From: Stomoxys calcitrans
Taxonomy: Eukaryota; Arthropoda; Insecta; Diptera; Muscidae
Direction of reading: 5' to 3'
DNA: 64,000 bases
Assembly: GCF_963082655.1 (NCBI RefSeq)
Contig: NC_081555.1
Span: 181,699,262 to 181,763,261 of the forward strand
Both the position numbers and the translations under genes were made by a program. The stretch's first letter is position 1, and each line of letters opens with the position of its first letter. The notes beneath the pieces are model-generated. The model was not told the DNA's origin. It did no database searches and was given only the letters and a program-made list of their open reading frames with translations. Positions 10,213-21,880 of this stretch are shown one piece after another.

Positions 10213-11975
10213 TATACCCACCACCGAAGAATGAGGGTGTATTTATTTTGTCAATCCATTTGCAACACATCGAAATATCCATTTCCGTCCCTATGAAATA
10301 TATATTTATTCTTGATTGTGGTAAAAATCTAAAATTATTTAGAATTGTACTTTCGTTGGTTCGTTTGTCTGTTGAATTCACGCTAAAGACTTTAAAAACA
10401 GAAATGTTCAGAGACAGGATATGTTCCTAGATGGCTATATAGGACTTTATTATGAAATAGCCCATAAAGAGACCGATCTTGCGATTTAATTTCTTAGGCA
10501 GAAAAAGTTCTCAGTATGGTCTAGATCGGGCTATATTTGGATATAGCTGCCATATCTACCAATCTCCCGATCTAAGGTCTTGGACTCATTATGAGGAATT
10601 TATTACCAGATTCCACTTAAATTCGGTACAGTGAGCTGTATTAGGCTTTTCAACTTCAGTACCCTATATGGTTCAGATCTGTCTATATTGGGATATACCT
10701 TTCATATATACCGACCACGGCGGTCGTGTCAGGCCCCTCGACGTTTCACCTGAATGTGGTCCAGATAGAGTTATAAATGATCTACCGATTCAAGTTCTTG
10801 TGCAAATAACAAGCGCGTTTAATCTGATTACGCTGCAATTTGATACTGTGAGCTGTACTAGGCTCTTCAATACAGTTGTTCAATATGCCCTAGATCGGGC
10901 TATACTTGGACAGTTCTTTCGTATATCAGAAATAGAGCAAACCCATTTTTCGTCACTATTTTCGTCTTTCTGTTTGTAACTCCTCAAAATATTCGTCTAA
11001 GACCCCATAAAGAATATATATTTTTGATCGTCATGGCATTTTAAGTCGATCTAGCCAAGTCCGTCCGTCTGTCTGTCTGTCGAAAGCACGTTAACTTTTG
11101 AAGGGATAAAGCTAGCCGCATGAAATTTTGCACAAATTTTTTTTTATCGGCCCATGTTTTGATATATCTGCCATATAAACCGATCTTGGATCTTGACTTC
11201 TTGAGCCACTAGAGAGCACAATTCTCATCCGATTTGTCTAAAATTTTGCATGAGGTGTTTTGTTATGACTTCCAATAACTGTGCTGAGTATGGTTGATAT
11301 AGCTGTCATATAAACCTATATGGGTTCTTGACTTCTTGAGCCTCTTGAGGGCGCAATTCCTATCCGATTTGACTGAAATTTAGCACGATGTGTTTCGTTA
11401 TAATTTCCAGCAACTGTGCTGAGTATGGTTCAAATCGGTTCATAACCTGATATAGCTGCAATATAAACCGATCTTAAATCTTGACTTCTTGAGCCACCAG
11501 AGGGCGTAATTATTATCTGATTTGGCTTAAATTTTGTACAACGTCTTCTTTCATGACCTTCAACATGCATGTCAAATATGGTTCGAATTGGTCTATAGCC
11601 TAATACAGCTCCCATACATAAACCCATCTCTCTATTTTACATCTTGAGCCCCAAAGGGTGAAATTCTTACTCGATGTTGACTTTTACTATGGTCTCCAGT
11701 ATTCAACTCAGTTATGGTCCGAATCGGACCCCGAATTACACCACTTACATATCCTGAATATGGTTTAGATCGAACTATATTTGGATAAAGTTATCATATA
11801 GTCCAATTTCCCATTTGGTGAATTGTCTTAGAGTTTGGTCCAGTTTGGACCATATTTCCATAAAGCGGTTAAGATTTTATTAATGGTGAATTATTCTACT
11901 AATGAGATTAATGTGTATATTCTAGGTGGTGGGTATCTAAAGTTCGGGCAGGCAGAACTTTATGTGTTTTTACTT
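10213..11975 (-). repeat. Family-A repeat with a nested family-B copy
   Basis: Minus-strand family A: the right end is the hairpin head and terminal motif ('ggtgggtatctaaagttcgg' followed by '...acttgtttt', 11924-11975), and the left end is the tail (TATACCCACCACCGAAGAATG from 10214). About 10945-11735 is instead family B on the same strand ('gtttgtaactcctcaaaata', the GTCY core at 11055-11085, units with 'cttgacttcttgagccact'), inserted inside A and truncated at its head side. Frames through it are spurious. Confidence 0.75.
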
Positions 11976-12417
11976 GTTTTAAAATTTGTGTTGCTTTGAA
12001 GGTCTGTAATATAAAAACAGACTCTCCAACTCGAATACACAGACACACACACGCAGACTCTAATAGCCACAACACTTTTTAAGTAGCAGACCTCATTTAA
12101 GTGCGGCAGTGTGTTAGTACAAGTGCTTGTGTGTATGTGTGTCTACTGACTATGTTTTAGGGGAATAACCAGCGACGAGACCTTCATATGTGGGCCTCTG
12201 TGGTTGGGTATGTTTTTAGTTCGTGTTTTCGTTTGATGGCATTCTTTTTTCAACGAGTAGTCCTTTGAGAAAGCGGAAATGATTTTTACTACATTAAACA
12301 TTGTAAGTAAAAACGCTTCTGGATGTATAGGGCTGAACTTTGTATGTCACGAAAGTAAATTTGCATTTATTCTAAATGCAATGAAGAATTTACGAAGAAT
12401 TTTTTTGTATACAGGAG
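11976..12417. other. No gene seen
   Basis: AT-rich sequence with short CA and TG runs (12044-12056, 12128-12143). No reading frame or repeat that I recognise. Confidence 0.5.
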
Positions 12418-12570
12418 GTTACTGTAGCGCAGAGGTTAGTATGTCGGCCTAAGATGCTGAACGTTTGAGTTCATATCCTGGCGATACCTTCAGAAAATGT
12501 TTTCAGCGGTAGTTTTCCCCTCCTACTGCTGACATTAGGAAGAACATTGTGAAGAACTATGCGATTTGAA
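12418..12570 (+). mobile_element. tRNA-derived SINE, copy 1 (truncated)
   Basis: The head carries a polymerase III A box (TAGCGCAGAGG, in 'actgtagcgcagaggttag') and a decayed B box ('gagttcatatcc'), followed by the body seen in the other copies ('ttcagcggtagttttcccct'). It is cut by the family-C head at 12573. Confidence 0.85.
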
Positions 12571-12572
12571 AC

Positions 12573-13829
12573 CAGTAAGGAAAGGCAAAAGTCGGTCGGG
12601 AGCAATATCTTAATCTGTGGCGATTTTGATGAAATTTTGCACAACTACTGGGACGTCAAAAAGAACATCTCGTGCCCAATATTGTAAAGATCTGACCAAA
12701 ATTGTGGTTTTACTGTCTTACAAGTCCATATCGGACGAAATATATAAATATAGGAGCTATATCTCAAAGAGGACCGATTTTATGAAATTCTGAGCACCTT
12801 CCGGGACGTGAAATTAAACTCTTTCAAAAATTGGTTCATAATTGTGGCTTCTACAGCCTTAAAACTCCATTTCGGATGAAAGATATATATGGGAGCTAAA
12901 GCCAAATCTCATGCTAAATTTTGTAAAGATTGAACCAAAAATGAGGTTCTATTACCTTAAATGTCCATATCAGATGTCAGATATAACTTGGATCTATATC
13001 TAAATCTTGATTGAGTTTTATGATATTTTTCACACGCATTGGGCTAAAATTGTGGCTTCTACAGCCTTAAAACTCCATATTGGATGAATTATATATATTG
13101 ACGAAATTTTGCACATATATGAGGACGTCAAATAAAACACTTAACACTTCACCTTTTGAAAAGGTCGGACCAAAATTGTGGCGTCTACAGCTATAAAAGT
13201 CGATATCGGATGAAAGATTTATATGGGAGCTACATTTGAATCTGAACCGATTTCGTTTAAAAGCAATAGGATTTGGTCCTTGAGCCAAAGAAGTGACATG
13301 TGCAAAATTTCATGACAATCGGGCAATAAATGCGACCTGTATTTACATGGACAAACAGACACACAGACAGATAGACTGACAGACGGACGGACGGACAGAC
13401 GGACATAGCTAAATCGAGTCAGGAAGTGATTCCAAGCCGATTGGTTTACTTATCAATGGGTCTAGCTCTTCTCCTTCTTAGCATTGCAAACAAATGCAAA
13501 AATTGCAAATTTTCCCATGAACATTCCATTAAGTAACTGGGGCAAATTTCGCACAAATCAATGAATGAAGACCTCCTTTTTATAGCCGAGTCCGAACGGC
13601 GTCCCGCTGAGCGACACCTCTATGGGGAGAAGTTCTTACATGGCAAAGTACCTCACAAATGTCGCCAGCGTTAGGAGGGAAAACCACCGCTGACAATTTT
13701 TCTGATGTTTCTGCCAGCATTTGAACCCAGGCGTTCAGTGTCATAGGAGGACATGCTTGCCTCTGCGCTACGGTGGCCTTCAAATGCACAAAGTTATAAT
13801 ACCCTGGAGCACAGTGGTAGTGTAGGGTA
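12573..13829 (+). repeat. Family-C repeat, interrupted by a SINE
   Basis: The head 'gtaaggaaaggcaaaagtcg' at 12574 is followed by diverged units with 'atatgggagctata', a GACR tract at 13363-13403 next to 'acatagctaaatcga' (the mini-me-like core), and the end motif 'gtgtagggtaaacaaaaa' at 13819-13836. A SINE sits at 13499-13780 between two copies of CAAATGCA. Confidence 0.8.
13499..13780 (-). mobile_element. tRNA-derived SINE, copy 2 (nearly full length)
   Basis: On the minus strand it starts GGCCACCGTAGCGCAGAGGC (A box), with a B-box-like 'gggttcaaatgctgg', then 'cagcggtggttttccctc', 'ggacgccgttcggactcggc' and 'tataaaaaggaggtc', and ends with an A/T-rich 'gcaatttttgca' tail. An 8-bp direct repeat, CAAATGCA, flanks it at 13491-13498 and 13781-13788. 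This is a target-site duplication into the family-C tail, whose uninterrupted form is seen at 25190. Confidence 0.93.
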
Positions 13830-13904
13830 AACAAAAATGGTATGGCAGCCATGTAAAAACTACTCACCAAAGAGTTCTAGCACAGCGGTAAGTCCGATCT
13901 GAAC

Positions 13905-14170
13905 CAAGTTCGTCGGGGACGTCTAACGCAACGCAACTCACTGTGTTAAATTTTAGGGAAAACATATAAAAATGCGATTCTTATAAGCCCAAGACCTCAA
14001 ATCGGGTGATCGATCTATATGTCAGCTATACCAAATTATGCTCTTATCTTAACCGTACTTAGCAGGGGGCGTAGTAGGGACTCACTCAAATCATAGTGAC
14101 AAGTTTCGGAAATTTGCAGTGGGACTAAATCCAAATCGACTTAAAAATGTTCTGGAAGGGGTTAAGCCCT
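13905..14170 (-). repeat. Diverged family A/B fragment
   Basis: Scattered matches to the A/B units ('atcgggtgatcgatctatat', 'gtcagctata', 'accgtacttagca'). Too eroded to assign to one family. Confidence 0.45.
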
Positions 14171-16096
14171 CATCCAACCGCAACCCAGAGGTTTTTCTAA
14201 ACATATGATGTTACCGCCAAATGACATTGTCATTCTTGTTAGACTAACTCGACATGCATTACGCGTTTTTGAGGTTCACCCTATAGACACATTGATAATG
14301 ACGATGTTCGTCCAAAGAAAGTTAAAAACTTTTTTTTTGTTTAGTTTTGGAGTGCTTGTTCGTTGTGTTTCTTTTTTGTGTGAGTGTGAATTCGACGGCA
14401 TTTGTTTGTGTTTGTGCGTGTAGCAGCAGAGTTGGTTGTTCGAGTGCGTGTTCGTCGTTGGGCAAATATGTTATTTGGTGGTGTTGAAAACATTTTTGAT
14501 GCGCATAAATTCCTGTGTTTTTACGATGCTCTACGTGTTGTAAAAATATTTTACGGCTATTCAAGGAAGGCAGACAAATATGTTGGAAAAAAGAAGTGGA
14601 ACCGACGACAACAACAACAACAATAGCAATAGCAACACAGAATAGGAACGACAACAAATAAATAAATAAAACAAACTATAAGCCCTTGTCCCTCGACTCC
14701 CCGCTGCGCTCACCGCCATAGATTTTATTTGTGTTGCTGAGCTTTATGTGATTGTTGTGTGCCTAAGTGTGTGTGTGTGTGTGTGTTTGTGTGTTGTGTC
14801 GTGTTGTTTCATTACATTTCATTTGAGTTGCCTACATTATTGCTGTTGTCCTTGTTAAAGATACGAATATCTATGTATGTATGTGTCTGAGGGAACACAT
14901 ACAATTAAACATGATACCAACACCACTTATAACGACATCGTAAACAGTTGACGAGAACTGCTATTTTCCTATTATTATATTTGCTTTCCAAAAGCAAAAG
15001 CAACAACAACAAAAACACAGCAGCCAAAACATTTATGGCCCCTAAAATACCATTTTTACTACACAAGGAGGCAATTTTTCAATATCTTGCACTTAATACA
15101 CAGATCGAGCTCCATTTTAAATCAATATCAGTCATCAGCCATCAATCGATGACAACGAATGATGGCTGCGTTACGTTGAGTTGTTGAGTGGCCCCATTTC
15201 GTTGACCGATGTGCTGGAGCGCGTATGAGCAACATTTAATTGAGAGGACGTTGCTTATACGCCGCCATGGCTACACTTCGACAGCAATGAATTCTAATTT
15301 AAAGCAAATGCTCGAAACGTGAAAGCGAAGCGTGACTTCTTTCATTTCCAAAATAAATAAACTGTAGCACTTAAACTTTATGGCCATTGCTAAGCGAGAA
15401 TTAATAAGGAACACTAGCGTTCAAATCTTAAATGGCGTTTTTTATTGCTTTGTTATGTGTGTTGAACATATCAATTGCTGTATGTTGTGAATAATTAGGT
15501 GTTGATAAAAATTGTCAAAGCTTGACAAATTTTACCAAGGTGGTCGTTAGAAAATTTATTGGCTTACAGTGGAGTATAGGCAATACAAAGTTGTGATGCT
15601 CATAAATGTTGTCAACATTATGGGTGTTTATCCCAGATGACAGATGCTCATCTAAAAAAACGTTTGGCGGATTTTTTGGCGTCAGACATTTATTCGTACG
15701 ATAAAAAAATAAGCTCAAGTTCACATATGAGAAATATGCATACATCAATACTTCATTTATCTCGAGTTTCAGAGAATTGATGAGGGCGCTTCTTTCTTAA
15801 AATACCGTCTCGCAAGGTGCCGGACATAATCCTACTGTATATAATATGAGCCATCCATTGAAATAATAGATAGGATCCTTATTTTATGCTGTAAAAACCT
15901 TTTCTATCTTTCCTATCACATCTTCACGTTGTTCAATGCCCTTTAATGTCCCGCAATGATGCACTCCTTCTGTTGGGAAAAGGTCTCACCACTTCGAATG
16001 ACTTCAGATGTTTCTGTTTCCACTAGCTGACCCTTACGGTATGCTTGTTATGCACCACAGAAGATATTTGATTTCGTCTTTCTCTCATATTGAAAC
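14171..16096. other. Unique AT-rich region with simple repeats, no gene seen
   Basis: Contains CAACAA runs at 14608-14640, a GT run at 14768-14788 and long stretches of ordinary non-coding sequence. Frames here are short, cross simple repeats and lack splice-like ends. It could be intron or intergenic DNA. Confidence 0.5.
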
Positions 16097-16562
16097 CTAG
16101 AGGAAAAAGTTGTGCAAAATTTTGAAAAGATCGCTGAATAAATTCGCTTTCAAAGTTTTCAGAAGTGAAAATCTGAGGACACAAATGCATGGGAGGTACA
16201 TATATCTAAATCTAAACCGATTTATAGTGATCACAAAACTTATAAAAGGAACCTTCATGCCTAATTTCGTGAGTATAAGTTGACAAATGACGATATTCCT
16301 GCAGTATTGCAAACCGGACGAACATACATATGGGAGCTTTATTCAAATCTGAACCGATTTCTTCCAATTTAAACAAACTTCGCCTCTATGCCAAAAAACA
16401 TGCCTGTAATAAATTTGTAAACTAATTAACATGGACAGAAACGGATAATAGACCGACGGACAGACAGACACGTACACAGACAGAAAGAGAGATAGATAGA
16501 TAGAGATAGACCGACGAATGGACAGACGGACTGACATTGCTAAATTAAATCAGAAAGTGATT
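16097..16562 (+). repeat. Family-C repeat, 3' part
   Basis: Has 'catatgggagctttattcaa', 'atctgaaccgatttcttcca', a long GACR/GATA tract at 16448-16535 and 'ctaaattaaatcagaaagtg', as in the 59.5-kb copy. It stops where the non-LTR element begins. Confidence 0.75.
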
Positions 16563-17319
16563 CTGATCTTACTTTACGTTATTCATTTGGCTATGACAGA
16601 ACATGTGTATCACTAGCCGAACGTAGAATAGCGTTCCAAGCGCCTCGATCTTCTGCGCTCATTCGAGGTGTCTCCCACAACTTGATCTTTCCATCGGACT
16701 TTTGGTCTTCCCGGTTTGCGTGTATAAGCGTGTTTACCTTAAAAAGATTTCTTGTCTGGCGCTTCTTCATCCACTCTGACAACATGAACTAGCCAACGCA
16801 GCCGTTGTATTTTGATGCGTGTAACTATGGTATCGTCGTCATACAGCACGTGATTCATAAGTCGCCTATATTCTCCATTAACGCAAACTGGTCCATATAC
16901 TTTACGAAGAATCTTTCTCTCAAATACTCCAAGCACTGCCTCATCTGCTTTCACAAGTACCCAGGCTTCAGAACCATATAACAGCACGGTTAGTATCAGT
17001 GTCTTGTATAGCGTAATCTTCGTCTGTCGAGAGGTGGTCTTGTTTCTAAACTGCTTACTTAGTCCAAAATAGCATCTGTTTGCCAGTATTATTCTTCGCT
17101 TTACCTCAAAACTGGTGTCATACGTTTGGGTAACGGCGGTGACGAGGTACATAAAGACTACCTCAAAGTTGCGGTTCCCAACTTTCTCCATTTTCTTTAT
17201 CTGCTCGGTTGTACAAGGTGTTGTGGGAGTTGAAACCACCCATTTCGTCTTATCTCCATTTACTGCCAGACCCATTTTCACAAACTCTCTTTCGATTCTT
17301 TCAAAGGCAACAGTTACTA

Positions 17320-17555
17320 TTGGGTTGCCGAAAAAGTAATTGCGGATTTTTTAAAAGAAAATAAATGCATTTTTAATAAAACTTAGAATGAACTTTAATC
17401 AAATATACTTTTTTTACACTTTTTTCTAAAGCAAGCTAAAAGTAACAGCTGATAACCCACAGAAGAAAGAATGCAATTACAGAGTCACAAGCTGTGAAAA
17501 AATTTGTCAACGCCAAATATATGAAAAATCCGCAATTACTTTTTGGGTAACCCAA
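17320..17555 (+). mobile_element. Mariner-derived MITE, copy 2
   Basis: 236 bp with left TTGGGTTGCCGAAAAAGTAA and right ...ACTTTTTGGGTAACCCAA ends and TA on both sides (17318-17319, 17556-17557). It is in the same orientation as copy 1 and splits the retrotransposon shortly after the YADD motif. Confidence 0.92.
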
Positions 17556-18044
17556 TACTTTCCGTGACCGAGCTATGATATCGATGTCGTCAGCATAGGC
17601 GACTAGCATGTGTTCTCTCTCTAAGCGCTCATAGAAAATATCCTTGGTCTGCTCGTCCTTGTCTTCCGTCGGGGCATAGTCACAAATAAGGCTGATGTTG
17701 AAGAATTTGGCTTTTATGCGAATTGTGGCTAGCCTCTCATCCACTGGAGTAAAGTTGGAGATAAGGTGTTTCAGTCTCAGACTAACCACAAATCCACAGC
17801 CAAATTCATGCCTCGTGTTATAGCAGCTATATTATAGTCGGTCACCGTTTTGTGTTGTAGTGACGCCATTCCCAGTCCATCGCATTTCCTGTAAGGCGGT
17901 AATATCTGCCTTGTACTTCTTTAATACATCCGCCAGCGAGTATACTGCGTCTTCTCTATAAAGTGTGCGGAGATTTCAGGTGCAGATCCGCAAATCATGG
18001 TCCTTTTTTCGTTTGCGTGGTTCGTCAACGTTGGGGGGGGTCCA

Positions 18045-18949
18045 TTTTTAAACCCTCCGCCATAGGATGGGGGGTATACTAATTTCGTCATTCTGTTTGT
18101 AACTGCTCGAAATATTCATCTGAGACGCTTAAAGTTTTGCACAAATACTTCTTATTAGTGCAGGCCGGTTGGTATTGTAAATGGGCCATATCGGTCAATG
18201 TTTTGATATAGCTGCCATATAAACCGATCTTGGGTCTTGACTTCTTGAGCCTCTAGAGTGCGCAATACTTATCCGATTGGAATGAAATTTTGAATGACGT
18301 CTTTTGTTATGATATTCAACAACTGTGCGAAGTATGGTTCAAATCGGTCCATAACCTGATATAGGTGTCATATAAACCGATATTGGGTCTTGACTTCTTG
18401 AGCCTCTAGAGCGCGCTGTTCTTATCCGATTTTAATGAATTTTTGCACGAAGTATTTTGCTATGACATCCAACAACTGTTCCAAGTATGGTTCAAATCGG
18501 TTCATAATCCGACATACCTGCCATATAAACCGATCTGGAATCTTGATTTCTTGAGCCTCTAGAGGCCGCAATTATCATTCGATTTGCCTGAAATTTTGTA
18601 CGACGGATCTTCTCATGGCCATCACCATACGTGTTTATTATGGTCTGAATCGATCTATAGGATGATACAGCTCCCATATAAATCGATCTCTCTATTTTAC
18701 TTCTTGAGCCCCCAAAGGGTGTAATTCTTATTCGAATTGGCTGACATTTTACACAGGTCTCCAACATATAATTTAATTGTGGTCCAAACCGGACCATATC
18801 TTGATATCGTTCTAATAGCATAGCAAATCTTTTCTTATATCCTTTATTGCCTAAGAAGAGCTGCCGGGAAAAGAACTCGACAAATGCGATCCATGGTGGA
18901 GGGTATATAAGATTCGGCCCGGCCGAACTTAGCACGCTTTCACTTGTTA
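18045..18949 (-). repeat. Family-B repeat inserted in the retrotransposon
   Basis: The right end on the plus strand is the head: 'ccatggtggagggtatataa', 'gattcggcccggccgaactt', 'agcacgctttcacttgtt'. The left end is the tail ('accctccgccataggatggg'). It contains four units with 'cttgacttcttgagcctcta' but lacks the GTCY core, so it carries an internal deletion. Retrotransposon sequence continues on both sides. Confidence 0.85.
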
Positions 18950-19340
18950 CTATTCCTTTGTTTCTTATAGTAGTTCTCACTTTTCCGGGGGCGGGTTACT
19001 GGCCACCTAACCCCCTAACCTGGGAACAGATGCTGATGTTGGCCACTGGTTATTTGAAGGCGCCAATAACTCGCCTTGTCATCTCGAGTATAATTGGCAC
19101 TCAGTATTTAATTAAGAGCCAGTGCCACCTGACTCCTCACTGGGACTCTCCTCTCGAAAATCTCTGACTGACCGCTGCCGCATTTGCAGTTACTCCGCAT
19201 AAAAACGGAGCTTCCCACCATCCGCAACCTGTGGACGCGCCCGGCAGCTTTCAGCTAACCTTCCCCTGATAACGATGGGCACCACACAACTCGGAGCTCA
19301 AAGTTCCAGCCCATGTGGTGCTCGTAGTCATCCCGTATCG

Positions 19341-19640
19341 GCTGGTTCTTGAGCCTCTAGAGAGCGCAATTCTCATCCGATTTGGCACAAATTTTGTACA
19401 ACGGCTTTTCCCAGTGCCTTCAACATACGTGTATTGTCTGAATCGATCTATAGATAGACACAGCTCCCATATAAACCGATCTCCCGATTTTGCTTCTTGA
19501 GCCCCGAATCGGGCTATAACTTGATATAGATCCTCCTCCTCCATCCATATTCATTATTCTTTGTTTGCCTTAAAGAGATACTGCGCAAAGAACTCGGCAT
19601 ATGCGATCCATGGTGTAGGGTATATAAGATTCGGCTTAGC
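19341..19640 (-). repeat. Family-B fragment
   Basis: Has 'ttcttgagcctctagagagc', 'gcgatccatggtgtagggta' and 'tataagattcggcttagctt', a degraded head. It abuts the 5' side of the retrotransposon. Confidence 0.75.
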
Positions 19641-21880
19641 TTAGAAAATAATTTTTTTTCCATTTTTTATAAAAAGAAATTTTTAGCAAAATTTAACAAA
19701 ATAAGTGCTCGGAGTGCTCCGACTCCGGAGTCGAGCAATCTTCCCAGAGTCGGATTCGAGTAAAAATGTCTCGACTCTGCAGCTCTGGTTTCAGCTGCCT
19801 TCTTTGTTATTCCGGTTGAAACTCATCAAACTATTAATCGGATACCTCAAGAAGTATATACAAATTTTATAATCCGGCACTCTAAATCGATGAAGCTTTG
19901 GCTGTCGAACGTTTAGTTGATTAATTGTTTGACTAAACATATGAGATTAAAGTATATTTAATCATCAAATCAAATCAAATTTTTTGATATCAAAAAGCTA
20001 AATTTATTTTAAACGAATTTTAAATAGAATTCCTAGAAAGTTCTCATAGTTAAACTCAAGCCAGCCTTAAGCCAAACCATACACCACCATTAATCATTGA
20101 TAATGTGGTACGGTCTATTGTCATACCAAGACCTTTCAAGCTAATTGAGTTTTAGATAGCTTTTGAACGCGATTTAAACTCCAGTAAATTTCAAATACAA
20201 AAGAGGAGAATTTAAATAAAATTTATGTTTTTGCCCAAGAAAAGCTGCCGCATATTGGGCAATGACATCCGATGAGGCTCGCCAGGGCCAAGCGGCAAGT
20301 GATGACATATTACGCACAAACGATATATTTTTGTGTGGTGGCTGGATTATCCTTCCATGTAGGAGTAAAATATTGTGTGGTCGTAATCAGGAATGCGCAT
20401 ATAAATCAGACGATGGCTATTTTGCATGAGAACAGGCCATTGAAATGGATAACGGCCACCATAACGACGACATCGGCCATAACCACGTATGTATTATTTA
20501 AAGTTGAAATGGACATAAAATCCCATTGAAACGCATACAAACACACACGCTCCTGCAGACAGTTCTGGTCCGCCACTCTACACCACCCACCACCCACATA
20601 CATGAGTTGGGCCCAAAGTTGTTGAACCCAATATTTTTTGGGGATATTCCTTAAGGAAGTGCTTAATTTGTCAACAAACTTGAGTAAATAAATAAATAAA
20701 GAGGAAGAAGAAGAAGCAATAGACGGGAGTAGGGAAAACAAGTGTCTTCTATCAGTGGAATGGCGGCATGTCGTCACATATTCTAAGGAATGTTACAAAT
20801 GTGAGCCTTCCGTTGCCTTCACTCACTCACTCACATCGCACAGGATAATGATTGTTGGTTGATGATGCTGCTGCTGCCGCTGCCGCTGGTGTTGTTATTG
20901 TCATTTGCAGTGTAAGCCCTTTAAATTGACCCATAAAATACCATACATGGTTTCATTACTATTGGGCGCAGAACCATGGCAGTCGGGAATTGTCGGCTCT
21001 CTCGGAAGAAACTGAAGTGGTTGCAGCTGCTTTTTATTTGTCTTTGGTGTTGTTTTATTTATTATTTTTCATTTTATTTCGATTTGTTTTGTTTTGATTT
21101 GTTTATTTATTTATTTCCTTTTTTTTCGATTCATCTTTTAAATGGACTTGAAGCAGATTTTAAATATGTGTGCGTCTGTGTGTGTTTGTGTGTGTACGTT
21201 GGTTGGCCCCATCATCAGTATCTATGTGGGTAAAAAGGAACCGAAAAAATGGAACACTAAAGGAAAAAAAAAACAGACAGAACCCACCCAGCATGGGAGC
21301 CATTCTTGAAGTTGTCGGAAGATTTCACCAAGGAAAAGGCCGATCTTTTTTCCAAATGCAAATAATAGCAGATGTTTTTGCTTATTGGGGTCGCCTAGAG
21401 ACAGAGCGGCCGACTGGATACAAAGGCCCAAAGGTCTTTCGGCATATGTGGGGGGGTTATTTCAAGCTATGCCCAGCAAAAATTTCGATAGATTGTCTGC
21501 AAAACATAGCAAGTTTGGCTGTAAACATATCCGAAATAAAATCCTCATTTACAACTGGAGAATCAAATCACTGCAACGATAATGAAAAGTTTAGGAATAA
21601 TACAAATCTAAATAGACTCAACACGGATAGATCTGTAAAGCACAAATAAAAAGTGGGTAATTGATGGGTCTAGTCTAGTGCTGACGGCATTCAGCCGTAT
21701 GAAAACTTTGCATTAAATTTCTTAGCCGATAGGCTATCAGATACTAACTTTGATTAATTCGGTTAAAAATGTATGAAAATGTTAAACAAACCTTGTGATG
21801 ATAAACACCTGTCAGGCACAGACGAGATAATCTTCACTTTGGTCCACTTTCTGCAGATAAATCTCGCCCAGCAGCCATAA
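19641..21880. other. Unique region, no gene seen; GC-rich palindrome and simple repeats
   Basis: A perfect 14-bp palindrome CGACTCCGGAGTCG lies at 19720-19733. Simple repeats include CACT/CTCA near 20818-20834, GCTGCTGCC around 20866-20890 and GT at 21169-21196. The longest frame (21170-21649) starts in the GT run and shows no family features, so I do not call it a gene. Confidence 0.45.

Larger units (their letters stand above)
16585..19340 (-). pseudogene. Non-LTR retrotransposon relic (RTE/CFDP2-like; endonuclease + YADD reverse transcriptase)
   Basis: Read on the minus strand. 19340-18950 is GC-richer, non-coding and probably the 5' region. 18044-17600 encodes an AP-endonuclease start: PRKRKKDHDLRICT, a TGA where Trp is expected, NLRTLYREDA, ADITALQEMRW, then ISLICDYAPTEDKDEQTKDIFYERL. 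This joins directly to LVAYADDIDIIARS, the reverse-transcriptase catalytic motif, so the rest of the endonuclease (with its DFN-type motifs) and most of the polymerase are deleted. 17281-16739 encodes the downstream part (LAVNGDKTKW, RRIILANRCYFGLSKQ, TLYKTLILTVLLYGSEAW, FERKILRKVYGP, IQRLRWL), and 16785-16591 the C-terminus, frameshifted. A MITE (17320-17555) and a family-B repeat (18045-18949) are inserted. Clade placement is tentative. It is dead. Confidence 0.88.

Noticed and set aside
12418..12500. Possible genuine tRNA gene (A and B boxes present)
   Set aside because: The same head recurs six times with a common non-tRNA body and target duplications, so it is a SINE. The cloverleaf is degraded.
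13580..13870. 96-residue frame
   Set aside because: Lies on the antisense of a SINE with its flanks.
18492..18980. 162-residue minus-strand frame
   Set aside because: Reads a family-B repeat inserted in a dead retrotransposon.
21170..21649. 159-residue frame
   Set aside because: Starts in a GT microsatellite, has no recognisable features, and shows no splice signals. Chance openness is likely.
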